Shown: positions 43,432 to 53,492, counted from the stretch's first letter. The stretch is 64,000 nt of DNA from Cupriavidus necator (GCF_013141915.1 NZ_SROX01000005.1:186001-250000), one strand, 5' to 3'. Translations and numbers: made by a program. The notes: generated by a model from the letters alone, not told the origin.

Positions 43432-45372
43432 TCAGAACGCCCAGCACGAACAGCCGAGCGCGCCCCAGAAGGTGCTTTCGTCCGAGGTCGGCACGCTCGA
43501 AGTCCAGGCCCGGGCATGCGCGTGGCCATGCACGCCGCAACTGCTGGCGCAGCCGCACGCGGTGTTCATGGCCAGCGTGCGCGCCTGCGGCCTCGGCTGG
43601 TAGCCGCCCACATGCCGCACCGGCGACCAGTCCGGCATCGCCGGCGGAATCTGCGGCGACAGCTTGCTGAAGTCGCCATCGCCATAGACGACCTTGCCGC
43701 CGAGGATGGTCAGCACCGAGGCAATATCCTGGATCTCGTCGCCCGGCACGCTGAAGTAGTCGGCGGACAGCACCGCCAGGTCGGCGAGCTGGCCCACCTT
43801 GATCTGGCCCTTCTTGCCCACTTCGGACGAGAACCAGGTATTGGCCTCGGTCCACAGCCGCAGCGCGGTCTCGCGGTCGAGCAGGTTGGCCTGCGGGTAC
43901 ATCGCCATGCCGCCCACGGTCTTGCCGGTGGTCAGCCAGTACAGCGACACCCACGGGTTGTACGAGGCCACGCGCGTGGCATCGGTGCCGGCGCCGACCT
44001 TGACGCCTTTCTCCAGCATCTTCTTGACCGGCGGCGTCGCTTCCGCCGCGCGCGCGCCGTAGCGTTCGACGAAGTACTCGCCCTGGTACGCCATGCGGTG
44101 CTGAACGGCGATGCCGCCGCCGAGCGCGGCAATGCGGTCGATATTGCGGTCCGAGATGGTCTCGGCGTGGTCGAAGAACCAGTTCAGGCCATCGAACGGC
44201 ACCTCCCTGGCGACCTTCTCGTAGACGTCGAGCGCGCGCGTGATGGTCTGGTCATAAGTGGCATGCAGGCGCCACGGCCAGCGCTTTTCCGCGAGCAGGC
44301 GGATCACCGGCTCCAGGTCGGCCTCCATTGACGGCGCCATGTCGGGGCGCTCGACGCGGAAGTCCTCGAAGTCGGCCGCGGTGTAGACCAGCATCTCGCC
44401 GGCGCCGTTGTGGCGGTAGAGGTCGTCGCCCTGGCCGGGCCTGACTGTCGAGGTCCAGGTCTTGAAGTCGCTGAGCTCTTCCTTGGGCTTCTGCGTAAAG
44501 AGGTTGTAGGCGAGCCGCACCGTCAACTGGCCTTCCTTGTGCAGTTCCTCGATGATGCTGTAGTCCTCGGGATAGTTCTGGTAGCCGCCGCCCGCATCGA
44601 TCACCCCGGTGACGCCGAGCCGGTTCACCTCGCGCATGAAATGGCGCGTCGAGTTCTTCTGGTACTCCGGCGGCAGCTTCGGGCCCTTCGCCAGCGTCGC
44701 GTAAAGGATGGTGGCGTTGGGCTTGGCCAGCAGCAGGCCAGTGGGATTGCCGCGGGCATCGCGCATGATCTCGCCGCCCGGCGGGTTCGGTGTGTCCTTG
44801 GTGTAGCCCACCGCGCGCAGTGCCGCGCCGTTCAGGATCGCCCGGTCGTACAGGTGCAAGATGAACACCGGCGTATCGGGCGCCACGGCGTTCAGTTCTT
44901 CGACGGTGGGCAGCCGCTTTTCGGCGAACTGGTGCTCGGTGAAGCCGCCCACCACGCGCACCCATTGCGGCGCGGGGGTGCGGGCCACCTGGTCCTTGAG
45001 CATCCGCATCGCATCGGCCAGCGAGCGCACGCCGTCCCAGCGCAGCTCCATGTTGTAGTTCAGGCCGCCGCGGATGATATGCATATGGCTGTCGATCAGC
45101 CCGGGAATGGCCCGCCGGCCATTCAGGTCGATGACCTTGGTCTGCGCCCCGGCCAGCTTCATGATGTCCTGGCGCGTGCCGACGCCGACAAAGCGCCCGT
45201 CGCGCACGGCCACGGCATCCGCCTGCGGGTTGGACTTGTCAAGCGTGGCGAACTTGCCGTTGACGAGGATCAGGTCGGGGTGCGTGCCTGCTGACATGGC
45301 GAAGATCTCCGAGGATGCGGCCGCGCCGATTGCGGCAGCGGAGGCGATGAATTGCCGGCGGGTAACTGACAT
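43432..45372 (-). CDS. TAT-exported amidohydrolase (YtcJ-like) with Cys/His-rich tail
   Basis: Metal-dependent hydrolase of 646 residues. An RRQF twin-arginine motif (TRRQFIASAAAIGAAASSE) indicates export or membrane targeting. The amidohydrolase-3 core includes PGLIDSHMHIIRGG with the metal-binding HxH, LHATYDQTITRALDVYE, FFDHAETISDRNIDRIAALGGGIAVQHR and GVKVGAGTDATR. The last ~45 residues are unusual: NTACGCASSCGVHGHAHARAW, then ...ALGCSCWAF, with five Cys and several His. The tail may bind metal or tether another component. The substrate is unknown; it is one gene of the 39.4-46.9 kb operon-like cluster. Confidence 0.88.
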   Translation of the reverse strand: MSVTRRQFIASAAAIGAAASSEIFAMSAGTHPDLILVNGKFATLDKSNPQADAVAVRDGRFVGVGTRQDIMKLAGAQTKVIDLNGRRAIPGLIDSHMHIIRGGLNYNMELRWDGVRSLADAMRMLKDQVARTPAPQWVRVVGGFTEHQFAEKRLPTVEELNAVAPDTPVFILHLYDRAILNGAALRAVGYTKDTPNPPGGEIMRDARGNPTGLLLAKPNATILYATLAKGPKLPPEYQKNSTRHFMREVNRLGVTGVIDAGGGYQNYPEDYSIIEELHKEGQLTVRLAYNLFTQKPKEELSDFKTWTSTVRPGQGDDLYRHNGAGEMLVYTAADFEDFRVERPDMAPSMEADLEPVIRLLAEKRWPWRLHATYDQTITRALDVYEKVAREVPFDGLNWFFDHAETISDRNIDRIAALGGGIAVQHRMAYQGEYFVERYGARAAEATPPVKKMLEKGVKVGAGTDATRVASYNPWVSLYWLTTGKTVGGMAMYPQANLLDRETALRLWTEANTWFSSEVGKKGQIKVGQLADLAVLSADYFSVPGDEIQDIASVLTILGGKVVYGDGDFSKLSPQIPPAMPDWSPVRHVGGYQPRPQARTLAMNTACGCASSCGVHGHAHARAWTSSVPTSDESTFWGALGCSCWAF

Positions 45373-45376
45373 AAGC

Positions 45377-46198
45377 TTACGCGTTCAGGAAGGCGAGCAG
45401 GTCGGCATTGACCTGGTCGGCGTTGATCACGCACAGGCCGTGGGAAGCGCCCGGGTAGACCTTCAGGGTGGCGTCCTTAACGATCTCGGCCGACAGGCGC
45501 GCCGAGTTGTCGACCGGCACGATCTGATCGTCATCGCCATGCAGGATCAGCGTGGGCACGTCGATCTGCTTCAGGTCCTCGGTGTAGTCCACCTCCGAGA
45601 ACTCCTTGATGCAGGCGTACTGGCCAACGATGCCCCCGGCCATGCCCTGCACCCAGAACGCATCGATGGTGCCCTGCGAAACCCGGGCGCCGTCGCGGTT
45701 GAAGCCGAAGAACGGCACCGCCAGGTCCTTGTAGAACTGCGAGCGGTTGTCGGCGACGCCCTTGCGGATGCCATCGAACACCTCCATCGGCAGGCCATTG
45801 GGGTAGGCCGTGGTCCTCAGCATCACCGGCGGCACCGCGCCGATCAGCACTGCCTTGGCCACGCGCCTGGTGCCATGGCGGCCGATGTAGTGGGCCACTT
45901 CGCCGCCGCCGGTGGAGTGGCCCACCAGCGTCGCGCCCTGCAGGTCCAGCGCGTCCAGCAGCGCCGCCAGGTCATCGGCATAGGTGTCCATGTCGTTGCC
46001 TTGCGCGGGCTGATCCGAGCGGCCATGGCCGCGGCGATCATGGGCGATCACGCGAAAGCCCTGTTGCACCAGGAACAGCATCTGCGCATCCCAGGCGTCG
46101 GCGTTCAGCGGCCAGCCGTGCGAGAACACGACCGGGCGGCCGGCGCCCCAGTCCTTGTAGAAGATCCGGGTACCGTCTGGGGTAGTGACAAAACTCAT
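45377..46198 (-). CDS. Alpha/beta hydrolase (non-haem chloroperoxidase/arylesterase type)
   Basis: A 273-residue hydrolase of the cofactor-free haloperoxidase/esterase group. The oxyanion motif [11 protein letters not shown], nucleophile elbow GHSTGGG, the catalytic aspartate in HGDDDQIVP and catalytic histidine in PGASHGL are all present. The active-site serine is the one in GHSTG. AAGGTGA precedes the ATG. The amidohydrolase gene follows after 4 bp. Likely an esterase/lactonase acting on a compound related to this cluster. Confidence 0.92.
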   Translation of the reverse strand: MSFVTTPDGTRIFYKDWGAGRPVVFSHGWPLNADAWDAQMLFLVQQGFRVIAHDRRGHGRSDQPAQGNDMDTYADDLAALLDALDLQGATLVGHSTGGGEVAHYIGRHGTRRVAKAVLIGAVPPVMLRTTAYPNGLPMEVFDGIRKGVADNRSQFYKDLAVPFFGFNRDGARVSQGTIDAFWVQGMAGGIVGQYACIKEFSEVDYTEDLKQIDVPTLILHGDDDQIVPVDNSARLSAEIVKDATLKVYPGASHGLCVINADQVNADLLAFLNA

Positions 46199-46252
46199 GG
46201 TTCACCTTTGCGATGGAGGAGGACGACAGGAGGAGACGATATGGCCGCGGGC

Positions 46253-46939
46253 TCAGCGGGCCGGCACCGGCGCGATCGACTCGTGTGGCGTGGCCGTGCG
46301 CTGCGGGGCCTTGTGGACCATGGTGTAGGCATAGTCGACGCCCATGCCGTAGGCGCCGGAATGCTCCTTGACCAGCTTCATCACGGCGTCATAGGTGTCG
46401 CGGTGGGCCCAGTCGCGCTGCCATTCCAGCAGCACTTGCTGCCAGGTCACCGGCACGGCGCCGGCCTGCACCATGCGCTGCATGGCGTAGTCGTGCGCTT
46501 CCTTGCTGGTGCCGCCCGACGCATCGGCCACCATGTAGATCTCGTAGTTGCCTTCGAGCATCGCGCACAGCGCGAAGGTGGTGTTGCAGACCTCGGTCCA
46601 CAGGCCGGCGACGATCACCTTGTTGCGGCCGTTGGCCTTGAGCGCGTCGCGCACCTTCTGGTCGTCCCACGAGTTCATCGAGGTGCGCTCCAGTGTCTTC
46701 TGGTCCGGGAACACGTCGAGCAGTTCCGGGTAGGTGAAGCCCGAGAACGATTCGCTCTCGACCGTGGTGATCGTCGTCGGGATATTGAAGATCCGGGCCG
46801 CCTTGGCCAGGCCGACCACGTTGTTCTTCATGGCCTGCCGGTCCATCGACTGCACCCCGAAGGCCATCTGCGGCTGATGGTCGATGATGATCAACTGGCT
46901 GTTCTGCGGGGTCAGGACTTCGAGCTTCGGATTGGACAT
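46253..46939 (-). CDS. Isochorismatase-family cysteine hydrolase (YcaC-like)
   Basis: A 228-residue hydrolase of the isochorismatase superfamily, YcaC branch. The catalytic triad is visible: D20 (IIIDHQPQM), K107 region (GRNKVIVAGLWTEVCNT) and the Cys in EVCNTTFA. The long C-terminal extension (WAHRDTYDAVMKLVKEHSGAYGMGVDYAYTMV) is typical of YcaC octameric proteins. AAGGA lies before the ATG at 46939. As the first gene of the minus-strand cluster, it faces the FixJ-like regulator across a 391-bp gap. Substrate unknown. Confidence 0.9.
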   Translation of the reverse strand: MSNPKLEVLTPQNSQLIIIDHQPQMAFGVQSMDRQAMKNNVVGLAKAARIFNIPTTITTVESESFSGFTYPELLDVFPDQKTLERTSMNSWDDQKVRDALKANGRNKVIVAGLWTEVCNTTFALCAMLEGNYEIYMVADASGGTSKEAHDYAMQRMVQAGAVPVTWQQVLLEWQRDWAHRDTYDAVMKLVKEHSGAYGMGVDYAYTMVHKAPQRTATPHESIAPVPAR

Positions 46940-47330
46940 GATGGCGTTCCTTGGGGACAGGGTTGAGCGCGAGCGTGGTCCTTGCTTGCGGGCAAGGCCG
47001 TGGCGCGGGAGGGGCGGAAAAGGGCGGCGTGGTTCCGTGACCGCAGCGCTGCCGCATGAAAGACTAGTCGTTGGGGGCCGCCATGCAAATCGTATGTTCG
47101 TATTACCCGGCGGCCTGGCCGATGCCCTTGGCGTGGTACCCCGTGCACCTGCCGGGGGGGGCGTGCGGTTTGCGGTTGGCACGCCGTCACGCTGGGCAAC
47201 CGTGCGACTAACACGATGGTATGAGTGCCCGGTGCATCACTGCCATGGTCCAATCGCGGTTCTTGCAGTGACCGGCCTGTCTGCTGGTTATAATCCGCCT
47301 CACCTTTCCGCGCGCACTGGAGATCTGACC
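46940..47330. promoter_or_regulatory. Divergent promoter region between hydrolase cluster and regulator
   Basis: No gene is supported. TATAAT at 47289-47294 lies about 37 bp before the regulator start and is the clearest -10 element, although the nearest TTGCAG at 47263-47268 is spaced 20 bp from it. The minus-strand promoter of the hydrolase cluster must lie in the left half, but I see no strong match. Candidate binding region for the LuxR-type regulator. Confidence 0.5.
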
Positions 47331-47990
47331 GTGACATCACCAAGCCTGGAGCCGGCCGACGCCAGTGCGAGCGATGACGCGACGGTGCTGGTGGTCGACG
47401 ATGATGCCGGGCTGCGCCGAGCGCTGGGCAACCTGTTCCGCTCGGTCGGCCTGAAGGTGGCGTTGTTCGCCTCGGCCGCAGAGTTGCTGGCAACTCCCTT
47501 TCCCGATACGCCGTGCTGCCTGCTGCTCGATGTCAGGCTGCGCGGGCCAAGCGGGCTCGACCTGCAGTCGCGCCTGGGCCGGATGGGCATCGACATCCCC
47601 ATCATCTTCATGACCGGCTACGGCGATATCGCCATGACGGTCGCGGCCATGAAGGCCGGCGCCGAAGATTTCATGCCCAAGCCGTTCCGGGACCAGGACC
47701 TGCTCGATGCGGTGGCCGCGGCGCTGGAGAAAGACCGGTTGCGGCGCGAGGGTCTGCGCCAGGGCGAAGCGCTGCGCGCCAGCTACCAGTCGCTGACCCC
47801 GCGCGAAAGCGAAGTCATGGGCCTTGCGGTGGCCGGGCTGCTCAACAAGCAGATTGCCGCCGAGATCGGCATCAGCGAGGTGACGGTGAAGATCCATCGC
47901 GGCCAGGCCATGCGCAAGATGAAGGCGCGCACCTTTGCGGAGCTGGTGCTGATGGCGCAGCAGCTCGGCATCTGCAAGGTCGGCGGCTGA
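47331..47990 (+). CDS. FixJ/NarL-type response regulator
   Basis: Two-component DNA-binding regulator of 219 residues. Receiver residues: D23/D24/D25 acidic cluster, phosphoacceptor D67 (LLLDVRLRGPSG), T95 (FMTGYGD) and K117 (PKPF), then a linker and LuxR/NarL HTH (about 153-215, LTPRESEVMGLAVAGLLNKQIAAEIGISEVTVKIHR). This receiver plus HTH layout matches FixJ. GTG at 47331 with GGAGA nine bases before it begins the protein; the open frame upstream is not coding. The sensor gene follows 57-160 bp later, so the two form a pair. Confidence 0.92.
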   Translation: MTSPSLEPADASASDDATVLVVDDDAGLRRALGNLFRSVGLKVALFASAAELLATPFPDTPCCLLLDVRLRGPSGLDLQSRLGRMGIDIPIIFMTGYGDIAMTVAAMKAGAEDFMPKPFRDQDLLDAVAAALEKDRLRREGLRQGEALRASYQSLTPRESEVMGLAVAGLLNKQIAAEIGISEVTVKIHRGQAMRKMKARTFAELVLMAQQLGICKVGG

Positions 47991-48148
47991 TCACCCGACG
48001 TGCGTCGGTGGCCGCCTGAACCGGCATCCTCAACGCCTGGGATGGGATGGCCCGCCGGCGTGGAATCGTTGGCCTGACTTGCCGCGCATGCCGGTTAGAA
48101 TGGCGCGGCATGGCGGTGCGGGTTTCGCCAGTCAGGTATGGCATCCGC

Positions 48149-51100
48149 ATGACGCCCAGATTCCGACCATTCCTGCCCCCCATGACGCCTGGCATCCCTC
48201 CGCAGCAAAGCACTGCGCCGGCCTTTGACAACGCCTGGCTGAACAGGGCCGCGCAGACCGTGCTGCACATATCGGACGGCATCAGCTACCTGGAACTCGC
48301 CGATCCCGATACCCATCTGCGCCGCTTCGCCAGGAGTGCGCCGCTGGCGCACAGCGAGCCACTGCAGGACGAGCTCCGGCTGTCCGGCCGCCTGCAAGCC
48401 GACTGGGCCGCAGTGCCGGCGGCCACGCTGCGCAGCGCAGAGCGCATGGTGGTGGTGTATGGCGCAGCGCCCACTTCGACCCTCGCCGCGACACTGGGCG
48501 GCGCCCCCGTCCCCGTCGCACGCTTCCTCGAGCTTGCCATCGGCAGCGCCCGTGCGCTGGCGGGCGCGCATGCGCACGGCCTGCTGCATGGCGATATCCG
48601 GCCGCACAACCTGCTCGCCGACGACCGCGCCGGCGTACGCCTGACCGGCTTTGACCACGCCACCGCGCTGGATGCCATGCCGTCCGTCGTGCCGCGGCCC
48701 GGGCCTGCATCATGGCCATACCGGTCACCCGAAGTCGCGCGCGAGGACCAGGCGCGCACCAGCGCGCGCTCGGACCTGTATTCGCTCGGCATCACCTTTT
48801 ACCAGATGCTGACCGGCACGCTGCCGTTCACCGCGGACTCGCCCGCGGCGTGGCAGCATGCCCATCTCGCCATCGAACCCGTCCCGACCCAGGTGCTCGC
48901 ACCTGGCATCGCGCCGCTGCTGGGGACGATCGTGCTCAGGCTGCTGGACAAGGACCCCGCCGACCGCTATGCCGGCGCCATGTCGCTGCTGGCCGACCTG
49001 CTGCGCTGCCAGGCGGACTGGCGCGAACGCGGCGAGATCGCGCCGTTTAACCTCGACGGCGCCGGCGCGACTTCGACGCTGAGCGTGTCCGGCGAACTCT
49101 TTGGCCGCTCGCGCGAAACCGCGCAGCTGGCCGATGCGCTGGCGCGCGTGCGCCACAGCGGCCAGTCCGAGCTGGTGCTGATCGCCGGCGCCGCCGGCAC
49201 CGGCAAATCAGCGCTGGCGGCCTGGCTGTCGTGCCACGCGGGACAGAAAGGCATGCGCTTTGCCAGCGGCAAGAGCGACCAATTGCAACGCGAAATTCCG
49301 TATGCGCCAGTGGCCCAGATGATCCGCGCGCTGGTGCTGCCGCTGCTCGCCGAGCCGGAAGCCGCGCTGGCGCCGGTGCGCGAGCGCTGGCTGGGCGCGC
49401 TCGCGGGGCAGGGCCGGGCCGTTGCCGAGCTGGTGCCGGAGGCCGGACATGTGCTTGGAGGCACCGCGCCGCTGGCCGACGTGCCGGCCCGGCAGGCGCA
49501 GGCGCGCGCGGTGAAGGCCATCCTGGCCACTTTCGCCATCTTTTCGGATAAGGGCGCGCCGCTGGTGCTGTGCTTCGATGACCTGCAATGGGCCGATGCG
49601 TCGACCATTGCGCTGCTCGAAGCCTTCACCACGCAACGTCCTGGCAACTTGCTGCTGATCGCCGCCTATCGCGACCACGGCAACGACGTGGAACAGCGCT
49701 TTTCGTGGCTGCTGCACGCCAGTCGCTCCGGCGCGCTGCCGGTCACGCGCATCGCCGTGCGCCCCCTGGCCGTGCCGGACCTGACCGAACTGGTGGCGGC
49801 TGCCTTGCATGAGCCGGCGCCGCAGGTCGAGGGGCTGGCGCGCCTGGTGCATGCGAAGACCGGTGGCAACCCCTTCTTCTCGTACCAGCTATTGCGCGCG
49901 CTGGTCGACGACGGCGTGCTGGCCTACCGCGACGACGACGCCGGCTGGCATTGGGACGAGGCAGACGCCGCCCAGCATCGCTACAGCGACAGCGTGACCG
50001 ACCTGATGACTCGCCGCTTCGCCAGGCTGCCGGAAGACGGTGCGGAGTTGCTGCAGCAACTGGCGTGCGTGGGCATACGCTGCGAGCGAAGCCTGCTCGC
50101 CTGCGTGGCGCAAGTCAGTCCGGCGCGGCTTGGCGCGCGGCTGCGCCCGTTCGTCGCTGCCGGACTGCTGACACGTACGGAGGATGGCTACGCCTTCCAG
50201 CATGACCGCGTGCTGGAAGCGGCGTACGCCATGGTCGATGCGCGTGAGCGTACGGCCATGCACGCGCGCATCGCGGGCATCATGATCGAGCACTGGCAAG
50301 CCGAGCTGGCCGTGCATGCCTTCGAGATCGGCAACCAGATCGAGCGCGCGCACGGGCATCCGTTGCCGGAGCCGCAACGCGTGGCGTTCGTGCAGGTGCT
50401 GCTGGTCGCTGCCCGGCGCGCCCGGCGCAGCGCGGCGCTGGCGCAGGCGATTCGCTATACCGACGAGGCGTTCGCGTTGATGCAACCGTCGTGGTGGTCG
50501 ACGCATTGCGAACTGGCCTACGCCGCCAGCCTGCTGCACTGCGAATGCCTGCTGGCGCAGGCACGCCTGGAGCCCGCCTCGCGCGAGATCGATGCGCTGC
50601 TCGCGCGCGAGCTGCCGCCGGCGGACAAGGCCGCCGTGCATCGGCTGAAGGCCAGCCTGCAGACCGTGCGTTCCGATTACGAAGGCGCGATCAACGCCGC
50701 GTTGTCGGGGCTGGCGCTGCTCGATATCCACCTGGAGCGCGGCCCCACGCCAGCGCGCATGCGCGAGGCCTATGAGGCCGTGAGCAGGGCGCTGGACGGT
50801 CGCCCGATCGACAGCCTGGGGTCGTTTCCGGCGACCGGGGACCGCCGCATCCAGACCATCATGGGCCTGCTGTCGACGCTGATCTCATCGCTGTTCGTGC
50901 ATGACGGCATCAGCTTCCTGCATGTGGCCAAAATGGTGGAACTGACGCTGGAGCACGGCGCCACCGCGGAATCGCCATACGGACTTTCCTGGTTCGGCGT
51001 CTTTATCGCCAGCCTGTATGAGGAATACGAGGACGGCCTGGCTTACGGGCTGGCGGCGATGGACCTGGCCGATCGCCATGGCTACGAGGCCGAACGCATC

Positions 51101-53344
51101 GCAACGCTGGTGGCGGTCGACCAGGTCAGCGCCTGGACCCGGCCACTGTCCTACGCGCTGGCGCATGCGCAGCGCGCGGTCCTGCTGGGCCTGGCCTCGG
51201 GCGATATCGGCATGGCCTGCTATGCCTGCAACCATATCGCCTCGGACCTGCTTGCCATGGGCGAGCACCTGCGGCTGGTGGAGGAAGAGATCGGCCGCGG
51301 GCTGGCGCTGACCCGGCTGGTGCAATACCGGGACATCGAGCTCATCCTGTATTCGCAGCTGCATTTCCTGCACCGGCTGCGCAACGGCGACGAAGCGCCG
51401 CCGCAGGGCGAGGCCGTGCACCAGATGAGCGCGGCGCAGCGGCTGGCGCACGCCAACTCGCTGCCGACCCAGTTCTGGATCTGGCTTTATGACGGCATGG
51501 CTGCGGTGTTCCGGCAGGAATGGGACCACGCGGTGCGCAGCCTGCGCGAGGCGCAGGCGCTGAGCTGGTCGGCGCCGGCCCATATCAACGTCGCCGATTG
51601 CCGGCTGTATCTCGCCATTGCACTGGCGCACGCGGTCACCGGTGCGGCGCCGGACCGCGTCATGGCCGACGTGGCGGCGCAGCGCGACTGCTTTGTTCGC
51701 TGGGCGGCGCTGAACCCGCTGACCTTCCAGGGCAAGCTAGCGATGGTCGATGCCGAGCTGGCGCGCTTGCGCGGCGATCCGATGCGGGCGCTGGCCTGCT
51801 ATGAGGAGTCGGCCGCTGCCGCCGCCGCGGCCGGGTTCGTTCACGAGGCGGCGCTCGCGCACGAGCTGGCCGGCATGCTGTGCGACGCGCGCGGCCTGCC
51901 GACCGCGGCCGCGCAGCACTGGCGCCTGGCCGGTGCCGGCTACCGCCGCTGGGGCGCGGAGCACAAGGCGATGCTGCTGGGCGCGCGGCATCCGCAGCTC
52001 GACGTTGCGGGGCCTGACGACGATGGCGCCGGCGGCGCCGGCAGCAAGCTTGCCGCGAGCCGCTGGGAGCTGGGCATGAAGACGGCCAGGGCAATGTCCA
52101 GCGAGATCGTGATGGACCGGCTGATCGAAACGCTGATGACCCATGTGGTGGTCCACGCCGGCGCCCAGTACGGATTGCTGCTGCTGATGCGCGGCGAGCA
52201 GCCCATGATCGAAGCCTCGGGACGCGTCGCCGACGGCAAGGTGGCGGTGACGCTGGGCAGCGCGGTGCCGACCGAACAGGCCCTGCCGCTGGCGGTGCTC
52301 GACAGCGTGCTGCGCACCCGGCAGACGCTGGTGCTGGATGACGCCATGGTCGAGGCGCCGTCGATCCGCAGCAAGGGCGCCATCCCCAGCGGCTTGCGCT
52401 CGGTGCTGTGCCTGCCGCTGCTGCGCGGCGGCAGCATGATCGGCGCGATCTACCTGGAAAACAACCTGGCCCCCGCGGTGTTCGACGCTGGCCGGATCGC
52501 CGAACTCGAGGTGCTGGCGCCGCAGTTGGCGATCTCGCTCGAGACCGCGCGTCTGTATGAGCAACTGATCGACGAGAGCAACCGCCGCGTCGCGGCGGAA
52601 ATGCGGCTGCGCAGCGCAAGCTCGGCACTGGCGCGCACCTCGCACCTCACCGTGATGGGTAGCCTGGCCGCATCGATCGCCCATGAAGTGAACCAGCCGC
52701 TGACCGCCATCGTCGCCACGGTCGACGCCAGCCTGCGCTGGCTGAACCGGCCCACCCCGGAGATCGCCGAGGCGCTCGACGGCTTTACCCATATCAAGCA
52801 CAACGCGCTGCGCGCCGCCGACATCATCCGCGCCCTGCGCGCGCTGGCAAAGCAGGCACCGGCAGTGCTGGCCCCGCTGCATCCCGACGAGGTCCTGCGC
52901 GAGGTGCTGGACATGGTGCGCCTGGACATCGACGCGCACGACGTCAAGGTCTGCACGCGCCTGGCGACGGGGACCACCATGGTCGAAGCCGATCGCGTCC
53001 AGCTGCAGCAGGTGGTGCTGAACCTGATCACCAACGCGCTCGACGCCATGGCGCAGACGCCGACGGCGCAGCGCGAGCTGATCGTGACCTCGTACCGGGA
53101 AAACGACAACGTCGTCGTCAGCGTGCAGGACCATGGCTCCGGCATTCCCGACGACGTGCTGGGCCAGGTGTTCGATCCATTCTTCACCACCAAGCAAGAC
53201 GGCATGGGCATGGGCCTTGCCATCTGCCGCTCCATCATCGAGGCGCACGGCGGCACGCTGGAAGTGCGCAACCGGCGCAGCGGCGGCAGCGAGTTCATGT
53301 TCCGGCTGCCGGTGTGCGAGATGTTTCCGTCGGTGGGTCCATAG
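48149..53344 (+). CDS. Large trifunctional kinase: Ser/Thr-kinase-like domain, AAA ATPase, GAF, histidine kinase
   Basis: A protein of about 1731 residues. Domain order: degenerate protein-kinase domain (about 20-285; catalytic HGDIRPHNLL, but DFG reads GFD and no VAIK lysine or Gly loop is evident); STAND/AAA_16 ATPase (Walker A GAAGTGKS near 350, Walker B LCFDDLQWAD near 475); a long helical TPR-like region (about 640-1290); GAF (about 1308-1470); HisKA with H in AHEVNQPLTA near 1512; and HATPase_c with NLITNALDAM, DHGSGIPDD and MGMGLAICRSIIEAHGG. This order is known for trifunctional sensor kinases, paired here with the upstream FixJ-like regulator. Starts at 48047, 48110, 48149 and 48182 are all possible; TAGAAT at 48096-48101 could be a -10, so I prefer 48149. 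Confidence 0.86.
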   Translation: MTPRFRPFLPPMTPGIPPQQSTAPAFDNAWLNRAAQTVLHISDGISYLELADPDTHLRRFARSAPLAHSEPLQDELRLSGRLQADWAAVPAATLRSAERMVVVYGAAPTSTLAATLGGAPVPVARFLELAIGSARALAGAHAHGLLHGDIRPHNLLADDRAGVRLTGFDHATALDAMPSVVPRPGPASWPYRSPEVAREDQARTSARSDLYSLGITFYQMLTGTLPFTADSPAAWQHAHLAIEPVPTQVLAPGIAPLLGTIVLRLLDKDPADRYAGAMSLLADLLRCQADWRERGEIAPFNLDGAGATSTLSVSGELFGRSRETAQLADALARVRHSGQSELVLIAGAAGTGKSALAAWLSCHAGQKGMRFASGKSDQLQREIPYAPVAQMIRALVLPLLAEPEAALAPVRERWLGALAGQGRAVAELVPEAGHVLGGTAPLADVPARQAQARAVKAILATFAIFSDKGAPLVLCFDDLQWADASTIALLEAFTTQRPGNLLLIAAYRDHGNDVEQRFSWLLHASRSGALPVTRIAVRPLAVPDLTELVAAALHEPAPQVEGLARLVHAKTGGNPFFSYQLLRALVDDGVLAYRDDDAGWHWDEADAAQHRYSDSVTDLMTRRFARLPEDGAELLQQLACVGIRCERSLLACVAQVSPARLGARLRPFVAAGLLTRTEDGYAFQHDRVLEAAYAMVDARERTAMHARIAGIMIEHWQAELAVHAFEIGNQIERAHGHPLPEPQRVAFVQVLLVAARRARRSAALAQAIRYTDEAFALMQPSWWSTHCELAYAASLLHCECLLAQARLEPASREIDALLARELPPADKAAVHRLKASLQTVRSDYEGAINAALSGLALLDIHLERGPTPARMREAYEAVSRALDGRPIDSLGSFPATGDRRIQTIMGLLSTLISSLFVHDGISFLHVAKMVELTLEHGATAESPYGLSWFGVFIASLYEEYEDGLAYGLAAMDLADRHGYEAERIATLVAVDQVSAWTRPLSYALAHAQRAVLLGLASGDIGMACYACNHIASDLLAMGEHLRLVEEEIGRGLALTRLVQYRDIELILYSQLHFLHRLRNGDEAPPQGEAVHQMSAAQRLAHANSLPTQFWIWLYDGMAAVFRQEWDHAVRSLREAQALSWSAPAHINVADCRLYLAIALAHAVTGAAPDRVMADVAAQRDCFVRWAALNPLTFQGKLAMVDAELARLRGDPMRALACYEESAAAAAAAGFVHEAALAHELAGMLCDARGLPTAAAQHWRLAGAGYRRWGAEHKAMLLGARHPQLDVAGPDDDGAGGAGSKLAASRWELGMKTARAMSSEIVMDRLIETLMTHVVVHAGAQYGLLLLMRGEQPMIEASGRVADGKVAVTLGSAVPTEQALPLAVLDSVLRTRQTLVLDDAMVEAPSIRSKGAIPSGLRSVLCLPLLRGGSMIGAIYLENNLAPAVFDAGRIAELEVLAPQLAISLETARLYEQLIDESNRRVAAEMRLRSASSALARTSHLTVMGSLAASIAHEVNQPLTAIVATVDASLRWLNRPTPEIAEALDGFTHIKHNALRAADIIRALRALAKQAPAVLAPLHPDEVLREVLDMVRLDIDAHDVKVCTRLATGTTMVEADRVQLQQVVLNLITNALDAMAQTPTAQRELIVTSYRENDNVVVSVQDHGSGIPDDVLGQVFDPFFTTKQDGMGMGLAICRSIIEAHGGTLEVRNRRSGGSEFMFRLPVCEMFPSVGP

Positions 53345-53492
53345 AAGCGGCACGCGTGACGGCGGCTGTTCCCGGAGCGACCCTCCGGCGCCTGAGACGC
53401 CGAGCTACGTCGGTCCAGTTCTTGCCAGCCAGCGCATCCGGCACTACAACATTCCAATGGCCGCAGCATGGCGGCATGGGGAGGCTGACGCT

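Noticed and set aside
46884..47330. Upstream extension of the FixJ-like regulator frame
   Set aside because: It runs antisense through the isochorismatase-like gene start and its divergent promoter; GTG at 47331 has GGAGA and begins the receiver.
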